DNA of 45,678 bases from UBA11612 sp963662375 (GCA_963662375.2 CAXXRP010000009.1:1-45678), one strand, 5' to 3'. Shown: positions 32,927-41,896, numbered from the stretch's first letter. A program made the numbers and translations. The notes: a model not told the origin generated them from the sequence alone.

Positions 32927-32945
32927 ATATTGTATATACAATATA
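32926..32945. promoter_or_regulatory. 20-bp perfect palindrome at the MarR start codon
   Basis: TATATTGTAT joined to ATACAATATA forms an unbroken palindrome. It begins at the first base of the MarR ATG and covers the usual ribosome-site position. No Shine-Dalgarno can fit there, so bound protein would block both transcription and, if the message is leaderless, its start. Size and symmetry fit a MarR dimer operator. Confidence 0.7.
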
Positions 32946-32977
32946 AAATCGACAGGTACCAGACTATCGCGTATTCG

Positions 32978-33235
32978 TTATTTATCTGCGGCCGTCGGGT
33001 CCTTTGCCTTGGGATATTTCACAGCGCCCCGATCGATGCGGGCGGTTCTCCCGTCGAAGACAGCCACCACAAACCAGTTGCCGTTGGCGTCTCGCCCGAA
33101 ATCCATGGCCACGGCGCCGCGCTCCACCGCGCCCGCGGCCTCAGAGTCAGACAAAGCGAATGCCCTGGCAATGGCGCCAACCAATGCCGATATCTCGGTG
33201 TGCATTTCGCGCTTGAGGTCGCCGCCTACCGGCAT
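32978..33235 (-). CDS. Small conserved-looking hypothetical protein
   Basis: An 85-residue protein I cannot assign to a family. It has a helical first half (ALVGAIARAFALSDSEAAGAVERG) and a strand-rich second half (AMDFGRDANGNWFVVAVFDGRTARIDRGAVKYP). The GN-FVVA-x-GRTARI pattern looks like a genuine folded domain and resembles small alphaproteobacterial hypothetical proteins. There is no signal peptide or membrane segment. A GTG three codons earlier (33244) is an alternative start. It lies 32 bp upstream of the MarR palindrome on the same strand and may share its transcript. Confidence 0.6.
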   Translation of the reverse strand: MPVGGDLKREMHTEISALVGAIARAFALSDSEAAGAVERGAVAMDFGRDANGNWFVVAVFDGRTARIDRGAVKYPKAKDPTAADK

Positions 33236-33264
33236 GTCAACCACGGGCCTTCAAAGATCCTTTT

Positions 33265-33485
33265 CCGACATATTCATCACCTATATGCGGTCCCTTGCCA
33301 AAGATAAAGCATGCTGCCACCGAGTCGCTGGTTGCGCAACTGAAGCCGTCACGGTTGACGGCGGCACCCTACTCATCGATGCGACCAAGAACGTAATGGC
33401 CGAAAATACCCGAGTATTCAAAGCTGACGTTATTACCGATAACGGTTTCATTCATGTTATAGATGCTGTGATAGTGCCCAAGTAA
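33265..33485 (+). pseudogene. Fasciclin (FAS1) domain remnant
   Basis: The last 48 codons before the TAA at 33483-33485 (EAVTVDGGTLLID, then FKADVITDNGFIHVIDAVIVP) match the C-terminal half of a FAS1 adhesion domain. Just upstream, KIKHAATESLVAQLK lies in another frame and fits the preceding helix. A further short piece (FITY) lies in the original frame. The start, signal peptide and first half of the domain are absent. At least two frame changes plus truncation make this a dead gene. Confidence 0.65.
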
Positions 33486-33603
33486 AAAACCGTAGACCGT
33501 CAGCGCCTCGTATGCATCGCGTTTGGTATCCTCGCGGGTATGTAACGCGTCAAGCCGCGCAGCGCAGTTTCAACACCTGACATTTGTGCCGCCCGCTATG
33601 CAT

Positions 33604-34443
33604 ATGAAATTCGTCAGCTACGAATATTCTCAAGGTCCAAGTTTCGGCGCGGTCATTGGTGAGGATATCGTAGATCTTTGCGATGCCGGGCCTACCTTAC
33701 GCGCGGTTTTAGCGACGGGTCCCCTAGGCAATCTTGAGGCTGTCGCTGCTCGGCGCAAGCCTACAGCTACCTTAGATAAGGTTGTACTGCTGCAGGTTGT
33801 TCCCGACGCGGCACGTGTTATCTGCGTGGGCAAGAATTATCGCGATCATGCTGCCGAAATGGGCGGTGAGGCGCCGCCTCAGCCCAACCTGTTCATGCGG
33901 ACGCCTCAGTCATTGGTGGGCCATCGCCAGTCTATCGTCTGTCCAAGTGCGTCGAAGCAGTACGATTATGAAGGCGAGTTGGCTGTGGTTATCGGCCGTG
34001 GCGGCCGCAGGATTCCGCCTGACCGGGCGCTCTCCCATGTGGCAGGCTACACGTGCTTTCTTGACGGCAGCGTCCGCGATTTTCAGAAGCATTCTTTTAC
34101 AGCCGGGAAAAATTTTGATTCCTCTGGGGCCTGTGGACCCTGGTTGGTTCCTGCCACTGAGGTGTCTGATCCTCAAAACCTCACGCTCACAACCCGAATC
34201 AACGGTGAGGTAGTCCAGCACGCCAGTACTTCTGATATGGTGCACTCCGTGTCTGTGATTATTGCCTATATCTCTGCGTTTACTCACCTCGAACCAGGAG
34301 ATGTGATCGCTACAGGAACTCCCGCGGGCGTCGGCGCCGCAAGGACGCCACCCAAATGGCTTAAACCCGGCGATCAAGTGGAGGTGGAAATTGAGGACAT
34401 CGGTGTTCTGGCCAATACAGTCATTTCCGAACCGTCTATTTAG
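33604..34443 (+). CDS. Fumarylacetoacetate hydrolase family protein
   Basis: A 279-residue FAH-fold hydrolase/isomerase. The active-site blocks are CVGKNYRDHAAEMG, the metal-binding YDYEGELAVVIGRGGRRI, FLDGSVRDFQKHSFTAGKNF (split here as SVRDFQKHSFTAGKN), GEVVQHAST and the closing GDVIATGTPAGVG. These enzymes cleave or decarboxylate diketo acids or act as oxaloacetate or acylpyruvate hydrolases in aromatic or sugar-acid breakdown. The ATG at 33604 fits the family start; one at 33598 is also possible. It is 32 bp ahead of oppA on the same strand and may belong to that operon, though its chemistry has no clear tie to peptide uptake. Confidence 0.91.
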   Translation: MKFVSYEYSQGPSFGAVIGEDIVDLCDAGPTLRAVLATGPLGNLEAVAARRKPTATLDKVVLLQVVPDAARVICVGKNYRDHAAEMGGEAPPQPNLFMRTPQSLVGHRQSIVCPSASKQYDYEGELAVVIGRGGRRIPPDRALSHVAGYTCFLDGSVRDFQKHSFTAGKNFDSSGACGPWLVPATEVSDPQNLTLTTRINGEVVQHASTSDMVHSVSVIIAYISAFTHLEPGDVIATGTPAGVGAARTPPKWLKPGDQVEVEIEDIGVLANTVISEPSI

Positions 34444-34475
34444 TTGCTTGTCAGCCCGCGCGAGTTATCCGTAGC

Positions 34476-36041
34476 ATGCGTGCGCCCCTCGTTTGCCTGA
34501 CACTACTTCTTACGTTGATTGTGGAGGTTCCCACCGCCACGCGAGCAGCTGAGCCGCTACGTGTTGTCGTGCCCGCCCTTCCCACCGAGCTCGATCCGCA
34601 CAAAGCGGTGTCGCCGGTCGATCTCGCCACCGCCGGCGAACTCTTTATGGGCCTGGTGACGCGAAACGCCGCCGGAGCAATCGAGCCGGGTGTATCTGAC
34701 ACGTGGACTATTAGTCCCGACGGCCTTACGTACACATTCGATCTGCGATATGGAGCGAAATGGTCCGATGGAAGACGGGTAAGCGCCGATGATTTTGTCG
34801 CAGGACTTGCCCGTGCGCTTGATCCGAAAACGGGCGCGCCCTATGCCGGTGACCTACTCGTGATCCAAGGAGCCGAGGGTGTGCGCGCCGGACGTTTAGC
34901 GCCCCAAGCGCTCGGCATTTCATCGGTGCCTTTTCGCAGGTTGAGAATCAATCTGACCCGTCCGTCTGCACATTTTCTCAACGTTCTCAGTCGACCCGTG
35001 GCTGCACCCATCCCGCGTCATGCCATGAAGAACGATCAGCGCGCATGGACCGCGGCCGGCAGTATGGTAAGCAACGGTGCATTTATCGCCGAGGTCTCCG
35101 GCGACGGTGTCGCGCTGGCCAAAAACCCCCGGTTTGTCGATGTCAGGACCGTTGACATAAACCGCGTTGAATTCGTTGTCGCTGAAAGCGCTTCTATCGC
35201 CAGCCGCCTCGTGACCGATGGCTTTGCCCACATGACTCTTGGTTTTCCATTCGAAATCGAGAGCGGCCCCCCGCCGATTTCTGCGCACATTGAAGAGGGC
35301 CAAGGCGTTTACTTTGTGGCGGTCAACGTGCGGCGACCGTACTTAAAAAATAGGGAAGTGCGCCACGCTCTTGCGATGACTATCGACCGTGAGGCTCTCG
35401 TTCTCCAAATCGCCTTGGCCGGGGTGGCGCCGGCGTTCAAGATGGTGCCGCCAGACGTTTTAGATGAAACTCTATCGCCGCGTGCGCCATATGCTGCACT
35501 TAACCCGAATATACGCCTGCCCATTGCGGAAGTCCTACTCGCGGAAACAAATATTAGTCGAGCCCATCCACGTGCGTTTAAATTGGTTCATCCGCATGGC
35601 GGTATTCACGACGCGGTCACCCAGCACTTGACACAGGCATGGGCGCAGTTGGGTATTCTAGTGACAGCAGAATCAAAATCGAACGCCGAGTACGATCAAA
35701 TTTTGTCCTCGGGCGCCTTTGATTTAGCCCTTTCTTATTGGCGGCCAGGGAACGGATGTCTCGTGGGTTTCTTGGAACCATTCACCCAGACCGCGGGCCC
35801 GCTGAATACGACAGGTTACGCGGAGCCCGATTTTGATCAGCTCCTTGAAGCCGCTGACGCCTCCCTAGACCCCCTTGGCCGGACATTACTCCTTGCCGAC
35901 GCCGAAGGCGTGTTGATTCAAGACCAAGCCATTTTGCCCATCTTTTTTTATACGCCGCGTCACGTTGTCGCTGAGCATGTGCGGGGGTGGGTTGCCAACC
36001 CGCACGGCATCCATCCATTTCGCTTTTTATCCCTACAGTAG
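34476..36041 (+). CDS. Peptide ABC transporter substrate-binding protein (OppA/DppA type)
   Basis: A 521-residue SBP family 5 protein. A signal peptide (residues 1-24, APLVCLTLLLTLIVEVP) precedes the mature protein. Family marks are ELFMGLVTRNAAGAIEPGVSD, YTFDLRYGAKWSDGRRVSADDF and the C-terminal half with VRHALAMTIDREAL. Members bind oligopeptides, dipeptides, glutathione or nickel chelates in the periplasm and deliver them to the permeases that follow. A lipobox is absent, so it should be soluble. The downstream gamma-glutamyltransferase suggests gamma-glutamyl peptides as one possible ligand. Confidence 0.93.
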   Translation: MRAPLVCLTLLLTLIVEVPTATRAAEPLRVVVPALPTELDPHKAVSPVDLATAGELFMGLVTRNAAGAIEPGVSDTWTISPDGLTYTFDLRYGAKWSDGRRVSADDFVAGLARALDPKTGAPYAGDLLVIQGAEGVRAGRLAPQALGISSVPFRRLRINLTRPSAHFLNVLSRPVAAPIPRHAMKNDQRAWTAAGSMVSNGAFIAEVSGDGVALAKNPRFVDVRTVDINRVEFVVAESASIASRLVTDGFAHMTLGFPFEIESGPPPISAHIEEGQGVYFVAVNVRRPYLKNREVRHALAMTIDREALVLQIALAGVAPAFKMVPPDVLDETLSPRAPYAALNPNIRLPIAEVLLAETNISRAHPRAFKLVHPHGGIHDAVTQHLTQAWAQLGILVTAESKSNAEYDQILSSGAFDLALSYWRPGNGCLVGFLEPFTQTAGPLNTTGYAEPDFDQLLEAADASLDPLGRTLLLADAEGVLIQDQAILPIFFYTPRHVVAEHVRGWVANPHGIHPFRFLSLQ

Positions 36042-36138
36042 AAACGAACCTTGCTTTCGCTGAGTAGCGCTTGGCGCGCACTCTAGGCGCCGCTATGGTC
36101 ACTGTTTGCGAATCACCTTTTAGGGCTTTCAGAGACAG

Positions 36139-37080
36139 ATGTGGCCATTTCTTGCCAAGCGACTCGTCATCGGCATCCCGACTCTTTGGGTAATCATCAC
36201 TGTCTGCTTTTTTCTTATGCGGTTGACCCCCGGTGGACCGTTTGATTCCGAGGCGCCCGTTCCGCCGGAGGTTCTCGCCAACCTGCGCGCCCGGTACCAT
36301 CTCGACGATCCCCTGTGGCAGCAATACCTCACATATCTGTGGAATCTTTTGCGGGGCGATTTCGGTCCATCGTTTAAGTATCAAGACTTCAGCGTGACCG
36401 AGTTAATCGCCCAGGGATTTCCCATTAGCCTGCAAAACGGTCTGAGCGCGATCATACTTTCCATCACTATCGGCGTGCCCATGGGCGTCATGGCCGCGCT
36501 GGCACAAAACAGCGCCCGCGATTACATCGTATCGACCGTTGCGATGACCGGTATCGTGATCCCAAATTTCGTCATGGGCCACATTCTAATTCTGGTGTTC
36601 GGGGTCTGGCTGAAGGACACGCCTTTCAATTTGCCAGCCGGCGGGTGGGGCGACGGCGGGTTGACCTACCGCATCCTGCCGGTCTTTGCGTTATCGCTGC
36701 CTTTCATCGCCTATATCGCGCGGATCAGCCGCGGTAGCATGATCGAAGCGATGCGCACGAACTATGTACGGACAGCCCGCGCAAAAGGCCTGACGTTCCG
36801 TACTGTGGTTATCCGCCATGCCATGAAAACTGCCGTGACACCCGTTGTCACGTATCTGGGCCCCGCAACGGCCTTCATCCTGACCGGGTCCATGGTGGTG
36901 GAGACGATATTCCAGATCCCAGGGATTGGCCGGTACTTTGTACAGGGCGCGCTTAATCGCGATTACACGCTCGTGATGGGTGTAACAATCCTAAGCGCAG
37001 GACTCATCATCGCGATGAATTTGCTGGTCGACGTACTGTACGGCGTTCTTGATCCGAAGGTGGGCTATGACCAGCGCTAA
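36139..37080 (+). CDS. Peptide ABC transporter permease (OppB/DppB type)
   Basis: A 313-residue permease with six membrane helices. The N-terminus LAKRLVIGIPTLWVIITVCF is standard for OppB, followed by RYHLDDPLWQQYLTYLWNLL. The EAA coupling loop is VRTARAKGLTFRTVVIRHAM, and the C-terminus is TLVMGVTILSAGLIIAMNLL. It pairs with OppC to form the channel. The last codons overlap the start of oppC (14 bp), showing tight coupling. A 97-bp gap separates it from oppA. Confidence 0.95.
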   Translation: MWPFLAKRLVIGIPTLWVIITVCFFLMRLTPGGPFDSEAPVPPEVLANLRARYHLDDPLWQQYLTYLWNLLRGDFGPSFKYQDFSVTELIAQGFPISLQNGLSAIILSITIGVPMGVMAALAQNSARDYIVSTVAMTGIVIPNFVMGHILILVFGVWLKDTPFNLPAGGWGDGGLTYRILPVFALSLPFIAYIARISRGSMIEAMRTNYVRTARAKGLTFRTVVIRHAMKTAVTPVVTYLGPATAFILTGSMVVETIFQIPGIGRYFVQGALNRDYTLVMGVTILSAGLIIAMNLLVDVLYGVLDPKVGYDQR

Positions 37081-37978
37081 TCTCACCTCACGCCATAGTG
37101 CTGCACTTGAATCCGCCGGCGGCGTTGAAGGTCGTAGCCTATGGCAGGACTCTTGGCGGCGGCTGCGCCGAAATCGCGCGGCGGCTACCAGCCTAGTTAT
37201 CTTGGGCTTCATCGCGATTATCTCGGTAGTGGGACCCTACGCGGTGCCATGGGACTATGACGAGATCGATTGGGATCACATCGAGGCATTGCCGCCGACC
37301 TTTGAGTTGGGGCATTACCTAGGTACAGATTACATAGGCCGCGACCTTCTTGCACGCACGTTGGTCGGTGGCCGAGTGTCTTTGACGGTCGGCATTCTTG
37401 CAACATCGGTCGCTCTTCTCATCGGCGTGAGCGTAGGGGCAGTTGCGGGATTTTTAGGTGGCCGGGTCGATCAGATTTTGATGCGCTTTGTTGACTTGAT
37501 GTACTCGGTGCCGTTGACGTTCTTCGTGATCATTCTCATGGTATTGTTTGGTCGGAATTTTATTCTGATGTTTCTTGCCATTGGATGCGTGGAATGGCTC
37601 ACCATGTCGCGGATTGTGCGCGGCCAAACGCTGTCGTTACGAAATAAGGAATTCATCGAGGCGGCCCGCGCCTCCGGCGGCACCACCGCCGGAATCATCT
37701 GGCGCCATATTGTCCCTAACGTGTTGGGCGTGGTCATCGTCTACGTCACGCTCACGATCCCTCAAGTGATTCTACTGGAGAGCTTCCTAAGTTTTCTGGG
37801 CTTGGGGGTACAGGAACCACTGACCAGTTGGGGCATGCTCATCAACGAGGGCGCGGCGGAAATGGAGATCACGCCGCGTACACTCCTCGTGCCTGCGGTC
37901 TTCATGACCGTTACCTTGTTTTGTTTCAATTTTCTAGGCGACGGTATCCGCGATGCCCTCGACCCCAAAGACAGGTAG
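37067..37978 (+). CDS. Peptide ABC transporter permease (OppC/DppC type)
   Basis: A 303-residue permease with the OppC layout: a cytoplasmic N-terminus with SWRRLRRNRAAATSLVI, first helix ILGFIAIISVVGPYAV, the periplasmic LGTDYIGRDLLARTLVGGRV block that marks this family, and an EAA loop YIEAARASGGTTAGIIWRHI (read here as FIEAARASGGTTAG). The start at 37067 overlaps the oppB end; a more upstream ATG at 37049 has less support. Together with OppB it forms the inner-membrane pore. Confidence 0.95.
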   Translation: MTSANLTSRHSAALESAGGVEGRSLWQDSWRRLRRNRAAATSLVILGFIAIISVVGPYAVPWDYDEIDWDHIEALPPTFELGHYLGTDYIGRDLLARTLVGGRVSLTVGILATSVALLIGVSVGAVAGFLGGRVDQILMRFVDLMYSVPLTFFVIILMVLFGRNFILMFLAIGCVEWLTMSRIVRGQTLSLRNKEFIEAARASGGTTAGIIWRHIVPNVLGVVIVYVTLTIPQVILLESFLSFLGLGVQEPLTSWGMLINEGAAEMEITPRTLLVPAVFMTVTLFCFNFLGDGIRDALDPKDR

Positions 37979-37981
37979 CGC

Positions 37982-38968
37982 ATGACGTCGACGCTTCCAT
38001 CACAACCCGTTCTAGAGATCAAAAATCTCGATGTTCGCTTCACAACGCCGGAGGGCGAAGTACAAGCGGTCAGCGACCTGTCGCTTTCCGTGGGCAAGGG
38101 CGAATGTTTAGGCATTGTGGGGGAATCGGGCTCTGGCAAGAGCCAAACCTTCATGACAGCTCTCGGACTCATGGCGGAGAACGGCGTCGCCCGGGGCGAG
38201 GTGATGTTTAATGGCGTCAATCTCCTAAAGGCAGGTGAACGCAAGCTGACGTCTATTCGGGGCAATAAGATCGCGATGATCTTCCAAGACCCCATGACAT
38301 CGCTAACACCGCATATGCGCATCGGGCGCCAGCTTACCGAAGTCTTGGCGCGGCACCGCGGCCTTGATGCCTCTGCCGCGCGGGACAGCGCCATCGCCAT
38401 GTTGAGAAGGGTGCAGATCTCCGAGCCCGAGCGCCGCTTTGTTATGTACCCGCACGAGCTTTCCGGCGGATTACGTCAGCGCGTCATGATCGCGATGGCG
38501 TTGTTGTGCGGGCCGGAGGTCATTGTTGCAGACGAGCCCACCACAGCTCTCGATGTCACCGTCCAGGCGCAAATTCTCGATCTAATTCGCGAGGTAAAAG
38601 AAACTCTTCATACTGCGGTTGTACTCATTACACATGACCTCGGAGTGGTCGCGGGCCTTGCGGATCGTGTCGCTGTTATGTATGCCGGCCGCATCGTCGA
38701 GCAGGGCAGCGTGCGTGATATCTTTTATCATCCGAATCATCCCTACACTTGCGGACTTCTTGCGTGTACGCCCTACCTCGACCAAGCAAAAACTGGCAAA
38801 TTAACTACGATCCCTGGCCAGCCTCCCGATCTTCAGAACCTTCCCCCGGGCTGCGCTTTCAGTCCTCGTTGCCGTGAGAGTCAGGAATGTTGTCGCACAG
38901 AACGCCCGGTCCTGTCTTTGGCCACTCACGCCGGAAGCAAGGCTTGTTTCCTTAGCGGCCCCCGGTGA
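37982..38968 (+). CDS. Peptide ABC transporter ATP-binding protein (OppD/DppD type)
   Basis: A 328-residue ATPase. Walker A is GESGSGKSQTF, the Q-loop is in MIFQDPMTSLTPHM, the signature is LSGGLRQRVMIAMAL, Walker B is VIVADEPTTALDVT, and the H-loop is LITHDLGVVAG. The C-terminal oligopeptide-transport extension with cysteines (GCAFSPRCRES, then CFLSGP) may hold an Fe-S cluster, as shown for Dpp/Opp relatives. It starts 3 bp after oppC. Confidence 0.95.
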   Translation: MTSTLPSQPVLEIKNLDVRFTTPEGEVQAVSDLSLSVGKGECLGIVGESGSGKSQTFMTALGLMAENGVARGEVMFNGVNLLKAGERKLTSIRGNKIAMIFQDPMTSLTPHMRIGRQLTEVLARHRGLDASAARDSAIAMLRRVQISEPERRFVMYPHELSGGLRQRVMIAMALLCGPEVIVADEPTTALDVTVQAQILDLIREVKETLHTAVVLITHDLGVVAGLADRVAVMYAGRIVEQGSVRDIFYHPNHPYTCGLLACTPYLDQAKTGKLTTIPGQPPDLQNLPPGCAFSPRCRESQECCRTERPVLSLATHAGSKACFLSGPR

Positions 38969-38972
38969 ACCC

Positions 38973-39956
38973 ATGAGCGAACCTCTGCTTCGCGTAAACG
39001 ATCTCAAGGTGCACTTTCCCGTGCGCGTTGGCGGCACCTTCATTGGGACGTATCGTTCGCTGAAGGCGGTCGATGGCGTCAACTTGGAGCTCGCGCCCGG
39101 CGAAACTCTTGGGATCGTCGGCGAATCCGGTTGCGGAAAGTCCACTTTGGGCCGCGCCGTGCTCCAATTGTTGCCGTCAACTGCTGGGGCTGTCACTTGG
39201 CTAGGGCGGGACCTTGCAGCTTCGGACAAGAACGCAATGAAGGCTGTGCGCCAGAACATGCAGATCGTGTTCCAAGACCCGCTGGCGAGCCTCGATCCGC
39301 GCATGACAGCAGGCGACATTATTGCCGAGCCGGTTCGCAACTTTCATCCCGAGCTCACCGGCGCGGAGGTGAAAGCGCGTGTAAAGGCCATGATGGATCA
39401 GGTGGGCCTGCTGCCGGCCATGGTGAATCGCTATCCTCACGAATTCTCGGGCGGCCAGTGCCAACGCATCGGCATCGCCCGGGCGATGATTCTCGGGCCT
39501 AAGCTTGTGGTTTGCGACGAGCCCGTCAGCGCGTTGGATGTATCTATTCGTGCACAAGTCATCAACCTACTCATGGACCTGCAGCGTCAATACAATCTAT
39601 CCATGCTGTTTATCAGTCACGATTTGTCGGTGGTTCGCCATATCAGTCACTGCGTGATGGTGCTCTATCTTGGGCGGGTGATGGAGGTGGGCCCACGCGC
39701 GGTGATCTACGCCGAACCGCGCCATCCCTACACACAGGCGCTCATGTCCGCCGTTCCTATTCCTGATCCCAACAAGGAACGGGCAAAAAAGCGTATTATT
39801 CTGCAGGGCGATCCGCCGTCACCCCTTTATCCGCCGTCCGGCTGCGTTTTCCGTACCCGCTGTCCTAGGGCGACTGATATTTGCGCTCACAAAGTTCCCA
39901 TCGCAGAGGAAGTGGGGCCCGGCCATGAGGTGGTCTGCCATCATTGGCGGGTTTAA
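38973..39956 (+). CDS. Peptide ABC transporter ATP-binding protein (OppF/DppF type)
   Basis: A 327-residue ATPase, second of the pair. Walker A is GESGCGKSTLGRA, the Q-loop is in IVFQDPLASLDPRM, the signature is FSGGQCQRIGIARAM, Walker B is LVVCDEPVSALDVS, and the H-loop is LFISHDLSVVRH. The family tail GCVFRTRCPRATDIC is present with its cysteines. The ATG at 38973 lies 4 bp after oppD; frames starting further upstream overlap oppD and read through unconserved sequence. Confidence 0.95.
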   Translation: MSEPLLRVNDLKVHFPVRVGGTFIGTYRSLKAVDGVNLELAPGETLGIVGESGCGKSTLGRAVLQLLPSTAGAVTWLGRDLAASDKNAMKAVRQNMQIVFQDPLASLDPRMTAGDIIAEPVRNFHPELTGAEVKARVKAMMDQVGLLPAMVNRYPHEFSGGQCQRIGIARAMILGPKLVVCDEPVSALDVSIRAQVINLLMDLQRQYNLSMLFISHDLSVVRHISHCVMVLYLGRVMEVGPRAVIYAEPRHPYTQALMSAVPIPDPNKERAKKRIILQGDPPSPLYPPSGCVFRTRCPRATDICAHKVPIAEEVGPGHEVVCHHWRV

Positions 39957-40036
39957 AGGGTAAGAACCGCGTTGCCGACAATTAAGCGACGGTGTGGTAT
40001 GCCCCTTTCCATCCAAACCATAGCGAGCACGAAATC

Positions 40037-41788
40037 ATGCTGTTTTCCCTCAGTCGCCCCCTAAAGCTTGTTTTGTTCTCCATGCTTCTTCTGGCGCCGC
40101 CATGTGCGGGGGGGGCGACCGAGATTGTATCACCTGAGTCGGGGACCGGACTCACCGAACTCAAAAGCGGCACGGCAAATAAATTTATGGTTGTTGCGGC
40201 TAATCCGCTGGCGGCGGAGGCGGGCGCGAAGATTCTACGCGCGGGTGGCTCAGCCACCGACGCCGCGATCACCGTTCAATTGGTTCTCAATTTGGTGGAA
40301 CCACAGTCATCGGGAATTGGCGGTGGAGCTTTCGTGTTGCATTGGGACGCCAAACGCGAAGAAATCGCCAGTTACGACGGTCGCGAAACGGCACCTGCTG
40401 CGGCGGAGGAAAACCGGTTCCTGACAAAAAATGGCAAAGCCATGGGCCGCATGGAAGCGATCGTTGGCGGCAAAGCTGTCGGCGTGCCCGGTGTCATGCG
40501 GCTTCTGGAAATGATCCATCAGCACCACGGTACTTTAGGGTGGGCTGAACTTTTCGAACCCGCTATTGTGCTTGCCGAGAACGGGTTCGCGATTTCTCCG
40601 CGCCTTCATAAATTATTAGCACGTGAAACGGCGCTGAAGGATATCGAGCCGGCGAAGTCGTTTTATTACGACGCGAGGGGCAATGCCAAAGCCGTAGGCA
40701 CGATACTCAAGAGCCCGTCGTTCGCAAAAACCCTTCGAATGCTCGCTGAAGAAGGCGCCGATGCATTTTATATAGGTCCGCTTGCGGCCGACATCGTGCG
40801 CACCGTCGCAGCGGCAGCCAACAATCCCGGCGACATGACGCTCGAAGATCTCGAGGCATATCAAGCCAAGGAACGACCGGCAGTGTGCGGCATGTACAGG
40901 GCCTACCGCATCTGCGGCATGGGCCCCCCCTCTTCAGGTGGAATCGGCGTTGTCCAAACCCTGGGCATTCTCGAGCCTTTCGACCTGCGCGGCATGGGTC
41001 ACAATAATGCGACCGCCGTTCATCTTATGGTAGAGGCTGGCCGCCTGGTCTTTGCTGACCGCGCCGTTTACATCGCGGATTCCGATGCCGTTCCTGTGCC
41101 GTCCAGTGGGCTAACGTCGTCGGCGTATTTAAGGCGGCGCTCCAAACTCCTCGACCCTTCAGCTTATATGCCCGCTGCCGAAGCTGGCGACGTGCCAGTA
41201 GATAGCCAACATGGGTACGCGCCGGCACCCAGTCCCGAGCTGCCCTCCACCACACACTTTTCCATTGTTGATCACGATGGCAACGCTGTCGCGATGACCT
41301 CGTCGGTGGAAAATGCGTTCGGTTCACGGCTGATGGTGAATGGCTTTCTTCTCAACAATCAGCTTACGGATTTTTCTTATCGGGACGCAGCCGAGAATCG
41401 CGAGGTGGCCAACCGTGTGCAGGGCGGGAAGCGTCCGCGCAGCTCCATGGCGCCAACGTTGGTATTCAACGCCGATGGCAAGCTGGAGATGATTCTGGGC
41501 TCGCCCGGCGGTCCGGCAATCGTGGGGTTTGTTGTGAAAACATTGGTCGGTCTTATCGATTGGGATATGAATCCGGCTGAGGCTACAGCCGCGCCGTTTG
41601 CCTTGTCGTTCGGTGGCCCGACACTCCTCGAACAAGGCCTTTCCACTCAGAAAGAAGCCTTGAAAGCCCTTGGTCACGAGGTGCGCGTGGTGGATTTCTC
41701 AAGCGGTATTCACGCTATCCGGATTACCGAAAATACTATCGTCGGCGGTGCAGACCCTCGTCGGGAAGGCGCTGTCGTGGGCGAATAG
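40037..41788 (+). CDS. ggt: Gamma-glutamyltransferase
   Basis: A 583-residue Ntn-hydrolase precursor that cleaves gamma-glutamyl bonds, for example of glutathione. The signal peptide covers about residues 1-27 (LVLFSMLLLAPPCAGG). Substrate-binding blocks include AAEAGAKILRAGGSATDAA, QSSGIGGGAFVLHWD and YDGRETAPAAA. The self-cleavage site is STTHFSIVDHDGNAVAMTSS, where the Thr in TTHFS becomes the nucleophile. NNQLTDFSY and KRPRSSMAPTLVF follow in the small subunit. It sits 80 bp after oppF on the same strand, so the periplasmic enzyme and the peptide importer probably work together in peptide or glutathione salvage. Confidence 0.95.
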   Translation: MLFSLSRPLKLVLFSMLLLAPPCAGGATEIVSPESGTGLTELKSGTANKFMVVAANPLAAEAGAKILRAGGSATDAAITVQLVLNLVEPQSSGIGGGAFVLHWDAKREEIASYDGRETAPAAAEENRFLTKNGKAMGRMEAIVGGKAVGVPGVMRLLEMIHQHHGTLGWAELFEPAIVLAENGFAISPRLHKLLARETALKDIEPAKSFYYDARGNAKAVGTILKSPSFAKTLRMLAEEGADAFYIGPLAADIVRTVAAAANNPGDMTLEDLEAYQAKERPAVCGMYRAYRICGMGPPSSGGIGVVQTLGILEPFDLRGMGHNNATAVHLMVEAGRLVFADRAVYIADSDAVPVPSSGLTSSAYLRRRSKLLDPSAYMPAAEAGDVPVDSQHGYAPAPSPELPSTTHFSIVDHDGNAVAMTSSVENAFGSRLMVNGFLLNNQLTDFSYRDAAENREVANRVQGGKRPRSSMAPTLVFNADGKLEMILGSPGGPAIVGFVVKTLVGLIDWDMNPAEATAAPFALSFGGPTLLEQGLSTQKEALKALGHEVRVVDFSSGIHAIRITENTIVGGADPRREGAVVGE

Positions 41789-41858
41789 CGCTACGTCTCA
41801 TGTATAATTAGCAAAAATCATACATAAACAAGGCGGTAAATGCGCTGCGGGATTTAAC

Positions 41859-41896
41859 CCGGACTCCATAACCTTCTCCGGACTCCATAACCTTCT
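41859..41896. repeat. Perfect 19-bp tandem duplication at the VOC gene end
   Basis: CCGGACTCCATAACCTTCT occurs twice head to tail (41859-41877 and 41878-41896). The second copy ends inside the stop codon of the VOC gene (41895-41897), so the duplication adds only untranslated sequence. The complementary 12-mer GGTTATGGAGTC also occurs at 28516-28527. Confidence 0.9.
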
